Assembly: GCA_026421135.1 (NCBI GenBank)
Contig: JAPKCR010000036.1
Location: 1 to 9,740, forward strand
Reading direction: 5' to 3'
Length of the DNA: 9,740 nucleotides
From: Sulfitobacter sp.
Lineage (GTDB): Bacteria; Pseudomonadota; Alphaproteobacteria; Rhodobacterales; Rhodobacteraceae
Shown: positions 1 through 6,479 of the stretch, piece by piece
Numbering within the stretch: position 1 is the first letter of the stretch
How the letters are laid out: each line of letters starts with the position of its first letter
Notes under the pieces: generated by a model
Databases searched by the model: none
Seen by the model: only the letters and a program-made list of their open reading frames with translations
Told to the model about the DNA's origin: nothing
Translations under genes and position numbers: made by a program

Positions 1-420
1 GTTCACCGAATACGGTCCGCCCAATGGCCCGCTGTCAAAAATCCGCACCTCGTCAAAAACGGTTTCGTTCGGAAGGTTATGTTTGAATGACCGGCTGGCA
101 ATCTTTCCACCTTTAAGAATGAGATAGGCGTTAAACAGCTCTGCGCCCTCGACCCAAGGGGCACCAATCGCAAGTGCGGGACCGTCTGCACAATCAGCCG
201 CAAGTGCGTTGATATGGGTCATGACGTCCAATTGAAAGGCGCGCTTCATCACCAGATCTTGCGCGTTGTAGCCCGTGATAAACATCTCGGGCAGCGCAAC
301 CAGATCGGCACCCGCGGCTTTTCCCTTGGCCCATGCATCGCGGGCAAGGTCGGCGTTCCCTGCCAAATCCCCAACTGTCGGGTTCAACTGCCCCAGCGTG
401 ATGCGAAAACGCGATGTCAT
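1..420 (-). CDS. nadE: Glutamine-dependent NAD+ synthetase, N-terminal part (runs off left edge)
   Basis: NadE makes NAD+ from deamido-NAD+ using ATP and ammonia that its own N-terminal nitrilase-fold glutaminase domain releases from glutamine; it is cytosolic. Only the first 140 codons are present; the family is usually about 550 residues, so the rest of the glutaminase domain and the whole synthetase domain lie outside. Visible family features are the opening ITLGQLNPTVGDLAGN, the motif ALPEMFITGY with the catalytic Glu at residue 45, the GAPWVEG and NAYLILKGGKI strands, and FKHNLPNETVFDE with the likely catalytic Lys at 113. The catalytic Cys lies beyond the edge. The start at 420 is supported by a Shine-Dalgarno GAAGGA 7 nt upstream. 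The gene is divergent from the MORN-repeat gene. Identification is by recognition of the family; I am confident of it. Confidence 0.93.
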   Translation of the reverse strand, partial: MTSRFRITLGQLNPTVGDLAGNADLARDAWAKGKAAGADLVALPEMFITGYNAQDLVMKRAFQLDVMTHINALAADCADGPALAIGAPWVEGAELFNAYLILKGGKIASRSFKHNLPNETVFDEVRIFDSGPLGGPYSVN

Positions 421-426
421 ATGGCG

Positions 427-452
427 ATCCTTCGATAATGTACGCGAAGGAT
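427..452 (-). promoter_or_regulatory. nadE ribosome binding site inside a perfect 8-bp hairpin
   Basis: Read on the minus strand, ATCCTTCG (452-445) is followed by a 10-nt loop and then its exact complement CGAAGGAT (434-427). The nadE Shine-Dalgarno GAAGGA (433-428) lies within the second arm, 7 nt before the start codon, so folding of the mRNA would mask it. The complementarity is seen directly. That it regulates nadE, as an RNA hairpin or as a DNA operator, is inference. Confidence 0.5.
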
Positions 453-596
453 GTAGCAGATAACGCGCCAAGGGAAAGGCCAAGCACCGCCGCACCTCGC
501 AAAAGAAGATTGCCCCCTTGGAGGCCATTGCTTAGTCTGGGTTGTAGCAAAAAGCGCCGTTCGCGATCTGGTGCCCCTTTAGTCGAAAGCAGTGAC

Positions 597-1988
597 ATGT
601 CCCGATTGACACTTACCCCCCTGATCCTGTGCCTAAGCTTGCTGCCACTTTCGGCACTGGCCCAAGACGGATCGGTGCTAAGCAAGCAATATGACGATGG
701 CGGCATTTACGAGGGAACATTCCGCGGCGGCGTCCAACACGGCACAGGTACCTATACGCTGCCCAACGGCTATGAATATTCCGGCGAATGGGTCGATGGA
801 GAAATCAAGGGAACGGGCACGGCGCGTTTTCCCAACGGATCGATCTATGAAGGCAGTTTCGCCAAAGGCAAACCTGAAGGCATTGGCAAGATCACATTTG
901 CCGATGGCGGCACCTTTGAAGGCGAATGGCAGGATGGCACAATCATGGGCCAGGGTATCGCAATCTATGCCAATGGCGTGCGCTACGAAGGCGCGTTTCG
1001 CAATGCCAAACACCACGGCAAAGGTGTGATGAAATCCCCCGGCGGGTATGAATATCAAGGCGATTGGGTCGATGGCGTCAAGCAAGGCGTGGGCAAGATC
1101 ACCTATCCTGACGGTGCCATTTATGATGGCGAAATCCAAGATGGCAAACGCAATGGAACCGGGACGCTGACCATGCCCGACGGGCTTACTTATGTCGGGC
1201 TTTGGAAAGACGGGCAGATTGATGGCAACGGCACATTAACCCAACCGAATGGTGACATTTACGAGGGTGATCTGGTGGCAGGTCAACGTCAGGGCAAGGG
1301 CAAGGTCACATATGCCAATGGCGACACCTATGATGGGCAATTCAAAGACGACCGCCGCGACGGGCAAGGAACATTCACGGGCACTGACGGGTATACCTAC
1401 ACCGGTTCTTGGGTGGCTGGAAAAATCGAAGGCGAAGGTCAGGTGACCTATCCTGACGGGTCCATCTATGCTGGCAGTTTCCGTGATGATCTAGCAGATG
1501 GTCAGGGCAAAATTACCTATCCAGATGGCTCCAGCTATGAAGGCAGCTGGGTTGGGGGCGTCATCGAAGGGCGCGGTATCGCGACCTATCCAAACGGGAT
1601 CGTCTACGAGGGCGAGTTTAAGAACGCGCGCAACGATGGCACGGGCACGATGACGTATGCGGATGGCTACCGCTATGAAGGGGGCTGGAAAGACGGCCAA
1701 CGCCAAGGCATGGGAATCGCGACATACCCCGATGGCACAGTGTATGAAGGCAATTTTTCCAACGGCAAACGCGACGGCATGGGCAAAATCACCATGGCAG
1801 ACGGCTTTTCCTACGATGGGCAATGGTCTGAGGGCGTTATCTCCGGCCAAGGTACTGCGACCTATGCCAATGGCGATGTCTATGAGGGCATGTTCCAAGA
1901 TGGCAAACGCCAAGGCACGGGCACCATGCGCTATAGCACGGGCGAAGAAGCGACCGGCAAGTGGATCAACGGCGCGTTGTCCGAATGA
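597..1988 (+). CDS. Exported MORN-repeat protein
   Basis: 463 residues. Residues 1-22 look like a Sec signal peptide (MSRLTLTPLILCLSLLPLSA core, likely cleavage after ALA at 20-22), so the mature protein should be periplasmic or surface-exposed. The Cys at 12 is in the wrong context for a lipobox. From residue 37 to the end the protein is 18 complete 23-residue MORN units plus a 13-residue partial unit, each of the form xYEGxF/W...GxGxxxYPDG, with no length variation. I chose the ATG at 597 because it begins the signal peptide; an in-frame ATG at 414 would add 61 residues of unrelated basic sequence and overlap nadE. No strong Shine-Dalgarno or promoter is evident in the 176-nt gap to nadE. 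MORN repeats form elongated beta-hairpin sheets used in binding or scaffolding; no enzymatic domain is present and the specific role is unknown. The stop overlaps the next start (ATGA), so the two are probably co-translated. Confidence 0.85.
   Translation: MSRLTLTPLILCLSLLPLSALAQDGSVLSKQYDDGGIYEGTFRGGVQHGTGTYTLPNGYEYSGEWVDGEIKGTGTARFPNGSIYEGSFAKGKPEGIGKITFADGGTFEGEWQDGTIMGQGIAIYANGVRYEGAFRNAKHHGKGVMKSPGGYEYQGDWVDGVKQGVGKITYPDGAIYDGEIQDGKRNGTGTLTMPDGLTYVGLWKDGQIDGNGTLTQPNGDIYEGDLVAGQRQGKGKVTYANGDTYDGQFKDDRRDGQGTFTGTDGYTYTGSWVAGKIEGEGQVTYPDGSIYAGSFRDDLADGQGKITYPDGSSYEGSWVGGVIEGRGIATYPNGIVYEGEFKNARNDGTGTMTYADGYRYEGGWKDGQRQGMGIATYPDGTVYEGNFSNGKRDGMGKITMADGFSYDGQWSEGVISGQGTATYANGDVYEGMFQDGKRQGTGTMRYSTGEEATGKWINGALSE
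705..1985 (+). repeat. Tandem 69-bp coding repeats (18.5 MORN units) with two alternating unit types
   Basis: The repeats are in register at 69 bp (23 codons) for 18 units (705-1946) plus a 39-bp partial (1947-1985). Aligned by eye, units fall into two types. F-type units carry Phe, Ile or Leu at position 6 (YEGxF). W-type units carry Trp there and mostly Ile at position 11 (for example DGEIKG, DGTIMG, VGGVIEG). Units 1-8 alternate F/W, units 9 and 10 are both F-type, and units 11-19 alternate W/F. The DNA copies are diverged, not recently amplified. Confidence 0.85.
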
Positions 1989-2335
1989 TTGCGGTCATCT
2001 TCGAGGTCACCCCTCACCCCGACAAACGCACCGAATATTTGGATATGGCCGCCAAAATGCGCCCCTTGGTGGATCAGATCGACGGCTTTATCTCGGTCGA
2101 ACGTTTCCAGTCTCTGACCAATCCGGAGAAGCTGCTATCGATCTCCTTTTTCCGCGACGAGGATGCCCTTGATGAATGGCGCAAACTCACAGCCCACCGC
2201 GGCGCTCAAAAAGCGGGGCGCGAAACCATCTTTCAGGACTACCATCTGCGCATCGCGCATGTGATGCGCGACTATGGCATGTTCGAACGGGATCAAGCCC
2301 CTCAAGATAGCCGCACTATCCACGACGCGACCTAG
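1985..2335 (+). CDS. Antibiotic biosynthesis monooxygenase (ABM)-fold protein
   Basis: 116 residues. The opening MIAVIFEVTPHPDKR, followed by DQIDGFISVERFQS and LLSISFFRDEDALDEWRKL, is the dimeric alpha+beta-barrel pattern of the ABM family (PF03992). Members include small cofactor-free monooxygenases and many proteins without a known substrate, so a precise reaction cannot be given. The His in TAHRGAQKAGRETIF is in the position often occupied by a conserved His in this family. The start at 1985 overlaps the MORN gene stop as ATGA and has no Shine-Dalgarno of its own, which points to translational coupling; an upstream in-frame ATG at 1961 would put eight residues inside the MORN gene and is less likely. 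It converges on the photolyase gene; the 82-nt gap (2336-2417) shows no clear terminator hairpin. Confidence 0.8.
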   Translation: MIAVIFEVTPHPDKRTEYLDMAAKMRPLVDQIDGFISVERFQSLTNPEKLLSISFFRDEDALDEWRKLTAHRGAQKAGRETIFQDYHLRIAHVMRDYGMFERDQAPQDSRTIHDAT

Positions 2336-2417
2336 TTCACGAGAAAGGTCGCACTTCGCTGGCTGTTAGATATCGCCCACGCCGAGCGCACAGTACCTCT
2401 TCAAGGACTTCGCCGAA

Positions 2418-3947
2418 CTAGATTACCTCACCGGCGTCCAATCGTTTTAACAAAGCATCACCCTCCGTCAGAACCGTCTCGCGCTTTTTGTCATCCATCC
2501 GGTCCCATGTGCGGTACATATTCCCCATCCGCGCGTTGCCTGAGAACCTGTCCCGATGGCGATCTAGAAAGTGCCAGTATAACAAGTTGAACGGGCAGGC
2601 CTTTTCGCCGGTCTTAGCGCTGACCGAATAGTGGCAGGTCTTACAGTGGTCAGACATCCGGTTGATATATGCACCGGACGAGACATAGGGCTTTGACGCG
2701 ATGACGCCGCCATCGGCGAATTGACTCATCCCTACGGTATTTGGAGCCTCTACCCACTCAAACGCGTCGGCGTAGACTGACAAATACCATTCATGCACTT
2801 GATGGGGGTCAATCCCAGCCAGCAAAGCAAAATTTCCCGTCACCATCAACCGCTGGATATGGTGGGCATAGGCTTGGGTCTTGGTCTGCTCTACGGCTTT
2901 GGAGACGCATTGCATTTTGGTTTCGCCACCCCAGTAAAACCACGGCAGGTCACGCGAATGACCTAGAATATTGCGCTGCGTATAGTCCGGCCCCTCAAGG
3001 AAATAGATGCCGCGCACATATTCGCGCCAACCGATAATCTGGCGAATGAACCCTTCGACGGCGTTGATCGGTGCATCACCACTCGCATATGCCTTTGCGG
3101 CCGCCTCGCAAATCTCGAGCGGGCCAAGCAACCCAATGTTAAGGTAGGGCGACAAGATCGCGTGATACAAAAACTGGTTTTCGTTGAGCATTGCATCTTG
3201 GTAGTCGCCGAACCGGGGCAATGCCTTTGTGATAAAATGCTCCAACGCTTGCAGGGCTTCAGCGCGGGTGGTGGCGAACCAAAACGGCTCTAATTCACCG
3301 AAATTGTCACCAAAACGCGCCGCTACCAAATCAAGCACTTCGCGGGTGACGCCGTCCGGCTCGAACCGTAATGGTCCATCGACAGTCACATCATCGGGGG
3401 CAGCCTTGCGGTTGTCGTGGTCATAGTTCCACTTGTCCCCTGCTGGCTTGCCTTCCTCCATCAGCAGCCCGGTTTTGCGGCGCATGTCACGATAGAAATA
3501 CTCCATTCGCATCGCGTTGCGGCCGTCGGCCCATTCTTCGAATTCGGCATGGGTCGCGATGAATCGATCGTCCTGTAAAATCTCGACCTTCAGCGGCGCA
3601 TCTTTCAGCAGTTCGATCAACCGCCATTCGCCGGGCTCGGTTGCCAGAACATCACTCGCGCCGAACTGTGCGGCACGGCGCAGCAACTCCCCCACAATAG
3701 AGCCTGCATTTTCCGTATCATCCAGCTGGGTATAGGCGACTGTCCAACCTTCATTGTCCAGCGCCGTGGCAAACTTGCGCATCGCAGCAAAAATCAACGC
3801 GATCTTTTTCGGGTGGTGTTTGACATAGCCCGCTTCGTCCATCACTTCGGCCATGACAACTACATCGGTGGCCCTGTCCGCCTTGCCCAGCGCGCTTAAC
3901 CCTTGCGAGAGTTGATCGCCAAGAACCAGAACCAGCCGCGCTACCAT
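2418..3947 (-). CDS. Iron-sulfur photolyase/cryptochrome-related protein, (6-4) photolyase type
   Basis: 509 residues, matching the FeS-BCP group (Agrobacterium PhrB, Rhodobacter CryB). These are flavoproteins that repair (6-4) UV photoproducts or act in blue-light signalling; they bind FAD, usually a lumazine antenna, and a 4Fe-4S cluster. The N-terminus (LVLVLGDQLS) is the antenna-domain start. Cys347, Cys435, Cys438 and Cys451 give spacings of 88, 3 and 13, the same as the cluster ligands I recall for PhrB (350, 438, 441, 454). With the same offset of three, the active-site His pair falls at 362-363, Trp/Tyr electron-transfer candidates at Trp339, Trp387 and Tyr388, and Tyr421/Tyr427 near the cluster. 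The start at 3947 lies inside the end of the upstream dehydrogenase gene (7-nt overlap), so the two form one transcript. Repair versus signalling cannot be settled from sequence. Confidence 0.92.
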   Translation of the reverse strand: MVARLVLVLGDQLSQGLSALGKADRATDVVVMAEVMDEAGYVKHHPKKIALIFAAMRKFATALDNEGWTVAYTQLDDTENAGSIVGELLRRAAQFGASDVLATEPGEWRLIELLKDAPLKVEILQDDRFIATHAEFEEWADGRNAMRMEYFYRDMRRKTGLLMEEGKPAGDKWNYDHDNRKAAPDDVTVDGPLRFEPDGVTREVLDLVAARFGDNFGELEPFWFATTRAEALQALEHFITKALPRFGDYQDAMLNENQFLYHAILSPYLNIGLLGPLEICEAAAKAYASGDAPINAVEGFIRQIIGWREYVRGIYFLEGPDYTQRNILGHSRDLPWFYWGGETKMQCVSKAVEQTKTQAYAHHIQRLMVTGNFALLAGIDPHQVHEWYLSVYADAFEWVEAPNTVGMSQFADGGVIASKPYVSSGAYINRMSDHCKTCHYSVSAKTGEKACPFNLLYWHFLDRHRDRFSGNARMGNMYRTWDRMDDKKRETVLTEGDALLKRLDAGEVI

Positions 3948-4606
3948 GGGACAGGCTTTCCGGCCCAGTCAAAGAACTGCCCGGTGTCCTTTGGTTCAAG
4001 CCCGTCAATCACCGACACCAGATTTTCCGCTGCTTCGGATGCTTCGACCGCTGGATGCCGCGCGAGGTATTTCTTTGTGAACGGCGTCTTGACTGTGCCC
4101 GGATGCAGCGCCACGCAGATGCTTTGCTTGTGGGACCGCGCAAGTTCAATCGATGCGGTATGAACGATCTGGTTCACCGCAGCCTTGGCGCTGCGATAGC
4201 TGATCCAGCCGCCAATCTTGTTGTCGCCAATCGATCCAACCCGCGCCGAAAGCACAGCGAACACACCGCGCCCGTCGCGGGGCAGCAGATCAGGCGCATG
4301 CCGCAATACCAGCGCAGGGCCGACCGCGTTCAGGGCAAACTGATCTATCATCGCCTTTTGATTGATGGATTTGATAGATTTTTCGGGCTCCGCCCCGTCA
4401 ATCTCAAGCGCGCCCGAGGCCACGATGACCACATCGAACGGCCCATCCAAGCCACCGATATGCGCATCAACACACGCCTCGTCCGTCAGGTTCAACCCAT
4501 CGACCGACCGCGACAGGCCCGTCACCTGATCGCCGCGGGCCGTGTATGCGGCCACCAAGGCCGATCCAACCCCGCCCGACGCGCCAATAATCAAAATCTG
4601 TTTCAT
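3941..4606 (-). CDS. Short-chain dehydrogenase/reductase (C-factor-like SDR)
   Basis: 221 residues with a single Rossmann domain. The NAD(P)-binding motif GASGGVG is at 8-14, the NAxG-type motif NAVG at 93-96, the candidate catalytic Ser at 125 (or 120), and YxxxK at Tyr137/Lys141, followed by HPGTVKTPF. This is the layout of classical SDR oxidoreductases, here of the compact type related to Myxococcus CsgA. The substrate is not predictable. The start at 4606 has GAGGG only 3 nt upstream, a short spacing. The stop TAG overlaps the photolyase start by 7 nt, so the SDR is the first gene of a two-gene unit. The gene is divergent from the leuA leader across about 100 nt; no strong promoter for this side was seen. 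Confidence 0.9.
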   Translation of the reverse strand: MKQILIIGASGGVGSALVAAYTARGDQVTGLSRSVDGLNLTDEACVDAHIGGLDGPFDVVIVASGALEIDGAEPEKSIKSINQKAMIDQFALNAVGPALVLRHAPDLLPRDGRGVFAVLSARVGSIGDNKIGGWISYRSAKAAVNQIVHTASIELARSHKQSICVALHPGTVKTPFTKKYLARHPAVEASEAAENLVSVIDGLEPKDTGQFFDWAGKPVPW

Positions 4607-4671
4607 AGGCCCTCAAGTAGCGGACAAATCGCGCGCTGCAACATCCGCATGTAAAACGTCCCAAAAAACTC

Positions 4672-4699
4672 TTCCCATTTGGGTTTGCGCGGGTATAAC
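4672..4699 (+). promoter_or_regulatory. Candidate promoter of the leuA leader transcript
   Basis: A -10 like TATAAC (4694-4699) sits 16 nt after TTCCCA (4672-4677), which matches 4 of 6 bases of a -35. Transcription would begin near 4706, only a couple of bases before the leader ATG at 4708, so the leader would be translated from a leaderless or nearly leaderless mRNA. Trp attenuator leaders of rhizobia are, as I recall, built this way. The elements are seen; their use is inferred. Confidence 0.5.
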
Positions 4700-4707
4700 G
4701 TTGCCCC

Positions 4708-4794
4708 ATGACTAATGCTTATCATACACCGACCCTGTTGCGCGTAAGCGCCCTGTCGTTGTGTGCAAACCTACTCCTGCTAATCCGCCTCTGA
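4708..4794 (+). CDS. leuA leader peptide (leucine-rich attenuator peptide)
   Basis: A 28-codon ORF beginning MTNAYHTPTLLR and ending CANLLLLIRL, followed by TGA at 4792-4794. Nine of 28 residues are leucine, and residues 22-25 are four consecutive Leu codons (CTA CTC CTG CTA, 4771-4782) shortly before the stop. This is the hallmark of a ribosome-stalling leader for a leucine biosynthetic gene, and it lies 79 nt upstream of leuA on the same strand. When charged leucyl-tRNA is scarce, the ribosome should stall on the Leu run and change which downstream hairpin forms. The ORF is too short for standard gene callers. The family principle (amino-acid attenuation) is well established; that this ORF is translated is inferred from position and codon content. 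Confidence 0.82.
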   Translation: MTNAYHTPTLLRVSALSLCANLLLLIRL

Positions 4795-4838
4795 GCGTGC
4801 CATCCGGCGCGCCCGCTCAGAGGGATGTGCAGCGCGCC
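4788..4838 (+). promoter_or_regulatory. leuA attenuator: two mutually exclusive hairpins
   Basis: Hairpin A pairs CCTCTGAGCG (4788-4797) with CGCTCAGAGG (4814-4823), a perfect 10-bp stem with a 16-nt loop, starting over the leader stop codon. Hairpin B pairs GGCGCGC (4806-4812) with GCGCGCC (4832-4838), a 7-bp all-GC stem. The arms interleave, so simple folding allows only one at a time. A ribosome reaching the stop codon would block hairpin A and favour B. No T-tract follows B (the sequence runs AAGGATTTGAAAA), so a standard intrinsic terminator is not evident; Rho-dependent termination or translational control are alternatives. Confidence 0.6.
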
Positions 4839-4873
4839 AAGGATTTGAAAAGCAGAATGAAAGAACCCAAAAC

Positions 4874-6442
4874 ATGACCGATACGACCAAACAAGACCGC
4901 GTCTTGATTTTTGACACGACGTTGCGCGATGGCGAACAATCGCCCGGTGCAACCATGACCCACGCTGAAAAGATCGAAATCGCCGGCCTGTTGGATGAAA
5001 TGGGCGTCGATATTATCGAAGCCGGTTTTCCCATCGCTTCCGAAGGTGACTTTGCCGCAGTCAGCGAAATTGCAAAACTGTCGAAGAATTCGGTGATCTG
5101 CGGGCTGGCCCGCGCGCAATTTGGCGATATTGATCGCTGTTGGGAGGCCGTGAAACACGCCGCCCAACCGCGCATTCACACGTTTATCGGCACCTCGCCT
5201 TTGCACCGCGCCATTCCCAACCTGACCATGGACGAGATGGCCGAGCGGATTCACGAGACTGTCACCCATGCGCGCAACCTGTGTGACAACGTTCAATGGT
5301 CACCAATGGACGCGACACGGACCGAGCTTGATTATCTTTACCGTACCGTCGAAATCGCGATCAAGGCGGGGGCGACCACGATCAACATCCCCGATACGGT
5401 TGGTTATACGGCGCCCCGCGAAAGCGCCGAATTGATCCGCAAGCTGCTGGAAAACGTACCCGGCGCGGACGAGATCATCTTTGCCACCCACTGCCACAAC
5501 GACCTTGGCATGGCGACTGCCAACAGCCTTGCCGCTGTTGAGGCAGGCGCGCGTCAGATCGAATGTACGATCAACGGTCTGGGCGAACGCGCGGGTAACA
5601 CCGCGTTGGAAGAAGTCGTGATGGCGCTGAAGGTCCGCAATGATATCATGCCGTTCCAAACTGGCGTGGACAGCACCAAGCTCATGAACATTTCGCGCCG
5701 CGTTGCGACCGTCTCCGGCTTTGCCGTGCAGTTCAACAAGGCGATTGTTGGCAAGAACGCCTTTGCCCACGAAAGCGGCATCCACCAAGACGGCATGCTG
5801 AAGAACGCCGAAACCTTCGAGATCATGCGCCCCGAAGATGTTGGTTTGACAGAAACCAATATCGTGATGGGCAAGCATTCGGGCCGCGCCGCGTTGCGTT
5901 CAAAGCTGGAAAATCTCGGCTATGAGCTGGGCGATAACCAGCTGAAGGACGTGTTCGTCCGGTTCAAGGAACTCGCTGATCGCAAAAAGGAAATCTATGA
6001 CGAAGACCTGATCGCGTTGATGCGCACAGCGGCCGATCCTGAAAGCGATCGGATCAAGCTGAAGTCGATGCATGTGGTTTGCGGCACCGAGGGGCCAAAC
6101 GTTGCTAAGATGACCCTGACTGTAGATGGCGCTGAACACAGCACCGAACAGACCGGCGATGGCCCCGTTGATGCGTCGTTCAAGTGCATCAAGGCATTGG
6201 TCGAACACAACGCCCGTCTGCAACTGTATCAGGTCCATGCCGTTACCGAAGGCACCGACGCGCAGGCAACTGTATCCGTCCGCCTTGAGGAAGACGGTCG
6301 CATCGTGACCGGACAAGCTGCCAATACAGATACCGTGGTCAGTTCGGCCCAAGCCTATATCCACGCGCTCAACCGTTTGTTGGTGCGCCGTGAAAAAGGC
6401 GGCACCGACAAACGCGAGATCAGTTATAAAGACGCTGGTTGA
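4874..6442 (+). CDS. leuA: 2-isopropylmalate synthase
   Basis: LeuA condenses acetyl-CoA with 2-oxoisovalerate to give 2-isopropylmalate, the first committed step of leucine synthesis in the cytosol. 522 residues, normal for the bacterial type. The TIM barrel carries TTLRDGEQSPG (metal ligand Asp19), HCH (His206 and His208) and INGLGERAGN (Asn242), equivalent to the divalent-metal site of the E. coli enzyme. FAHESGIHQDGMLK and MGKHSGRAAL mark the linker subdomain. The C-terminal part from about residue 395 is the LeuA dimerisation domain that binds leucine for feedback inhibition. The start at 4874 is the only start codon in frame downstream of a stop at 4781; its Shine-Dalgarno (AAAGAA) is weak. 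The gene lies behind a leucine-rich leader peptide and is followed directly by a terminator, so it appears to be transcribed alone. Confidence 0.97.
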   Translation: MTDTTKQDRVLIFDTTLRDGEQSPGATMTHAEKIEIAGLLDEMGVDIIEAGFPIASEGDFAAVSEIAKLSKNSVICGLARAQFGDIDRCWEAVKHAAQPRIHTFIGTSPLHRAIPNLTMDEMAERIHETVTHARNLCDNVQWSPMDATRTELDYLYRTVEIAIKAGATTINIPDTVGYTAPRESAELIRKLLENVPGADEIIFATHCHNDLGMATANSLAAVEAGARQIECTINGLGERAGNTALEEVVMALKVRNDIMPFQTGVDSTKLMNISRRVATVSGFAVQFNKAIVGKNAFAHESGIHQDGMLKNAETFEIMRPEDVGLTETNIVMGKHSGRAALRSKLENLGYELGDNQLKDVFVRFKELADRKKEIYDEDLIALMRTAADPESDRIKLKSMHVVCGTEGPNVAKMTLTVDGAEHSTEQTGDGPVDASFKCIKALVEHNARLQLYQVHAVTEGTDAQATVSVRLEEDGRIVTGQAANTDTVVSSAQAYIHALNRLLVRREKGGTDKREISYKDAG

Positions 6443-6448
6443 TTGACT

Positions 6449-6475
6449 AAGGCAGGGTTTCGACCCTGCCTTTTT
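6449..6475 (+). terminator. Intrinsic terminator of leuA
   Basis: GGCAGGGT (6451-6458) pairs with ACCCTGCC (6463-6470) around a TTCG tetraloop (6459-6462), followed by TTTTT (6471-6475). The AA before the stem can pair with the first Ts. It begins 7-8 nt after the leuA stop and lies 5 nt beyond the end of the opposing VOC gene. Read on the minus strand, only a short T-poor tail follows, so it should act mainly on leuA. Confidence 0.92.
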
Positions 6476-6479
6476 GATA

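Noticed and set aside
414..596. Upstream in-frame ATG (414) extending the MORN protein by 61 residues
   Set aside because: The extension overlaps the nadE start, is basic and low in secondary-structure character, and would bury the clear signal peptide that begins at 597.
194..706. Long minus-strand ORF spanning the nadE start and the intergenic region
   Set aside because: It overlaps nadE in another frame and has no recognisable protein features; it is a by-product of GC-rich codon bias.
678..1913. Hydrophobic or repetitive ORFs in other frames of the MORN gene (678-1139 and 1491-1913 minus, 691-1029 and 1657-2172 plus)
   Set aside because: They are frame shadows of the 69-bp repeats, which keep alternative frames open periodically; none has its own start signals.
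1961..1984. Earlier start (ATG 1961) for the ABM-fold protein
   Set aside because: It adds eight residues that lie inside the MORN reading frame and do not fit the usual N-terminus of the family, which starts directly with the first beta strand.
705..1985. CRISPR array or recently amplified minisatellite
   Set aside because: The repeats are contiguous, coding, diverged at the DNA level and have no spacers.
2336..2417. Possible bidirectional terminator between the convergent ABM and photolyase genes
   Set aside because: I could not find a stem followed by a T-tract on either strand in these 82 nt.
5300..5878. Antisense ORF of 192 codons within leuA
   Set aside because: Composition is that of an antisense shadow of a conserved gene, and leuA is certain on the plus strand.
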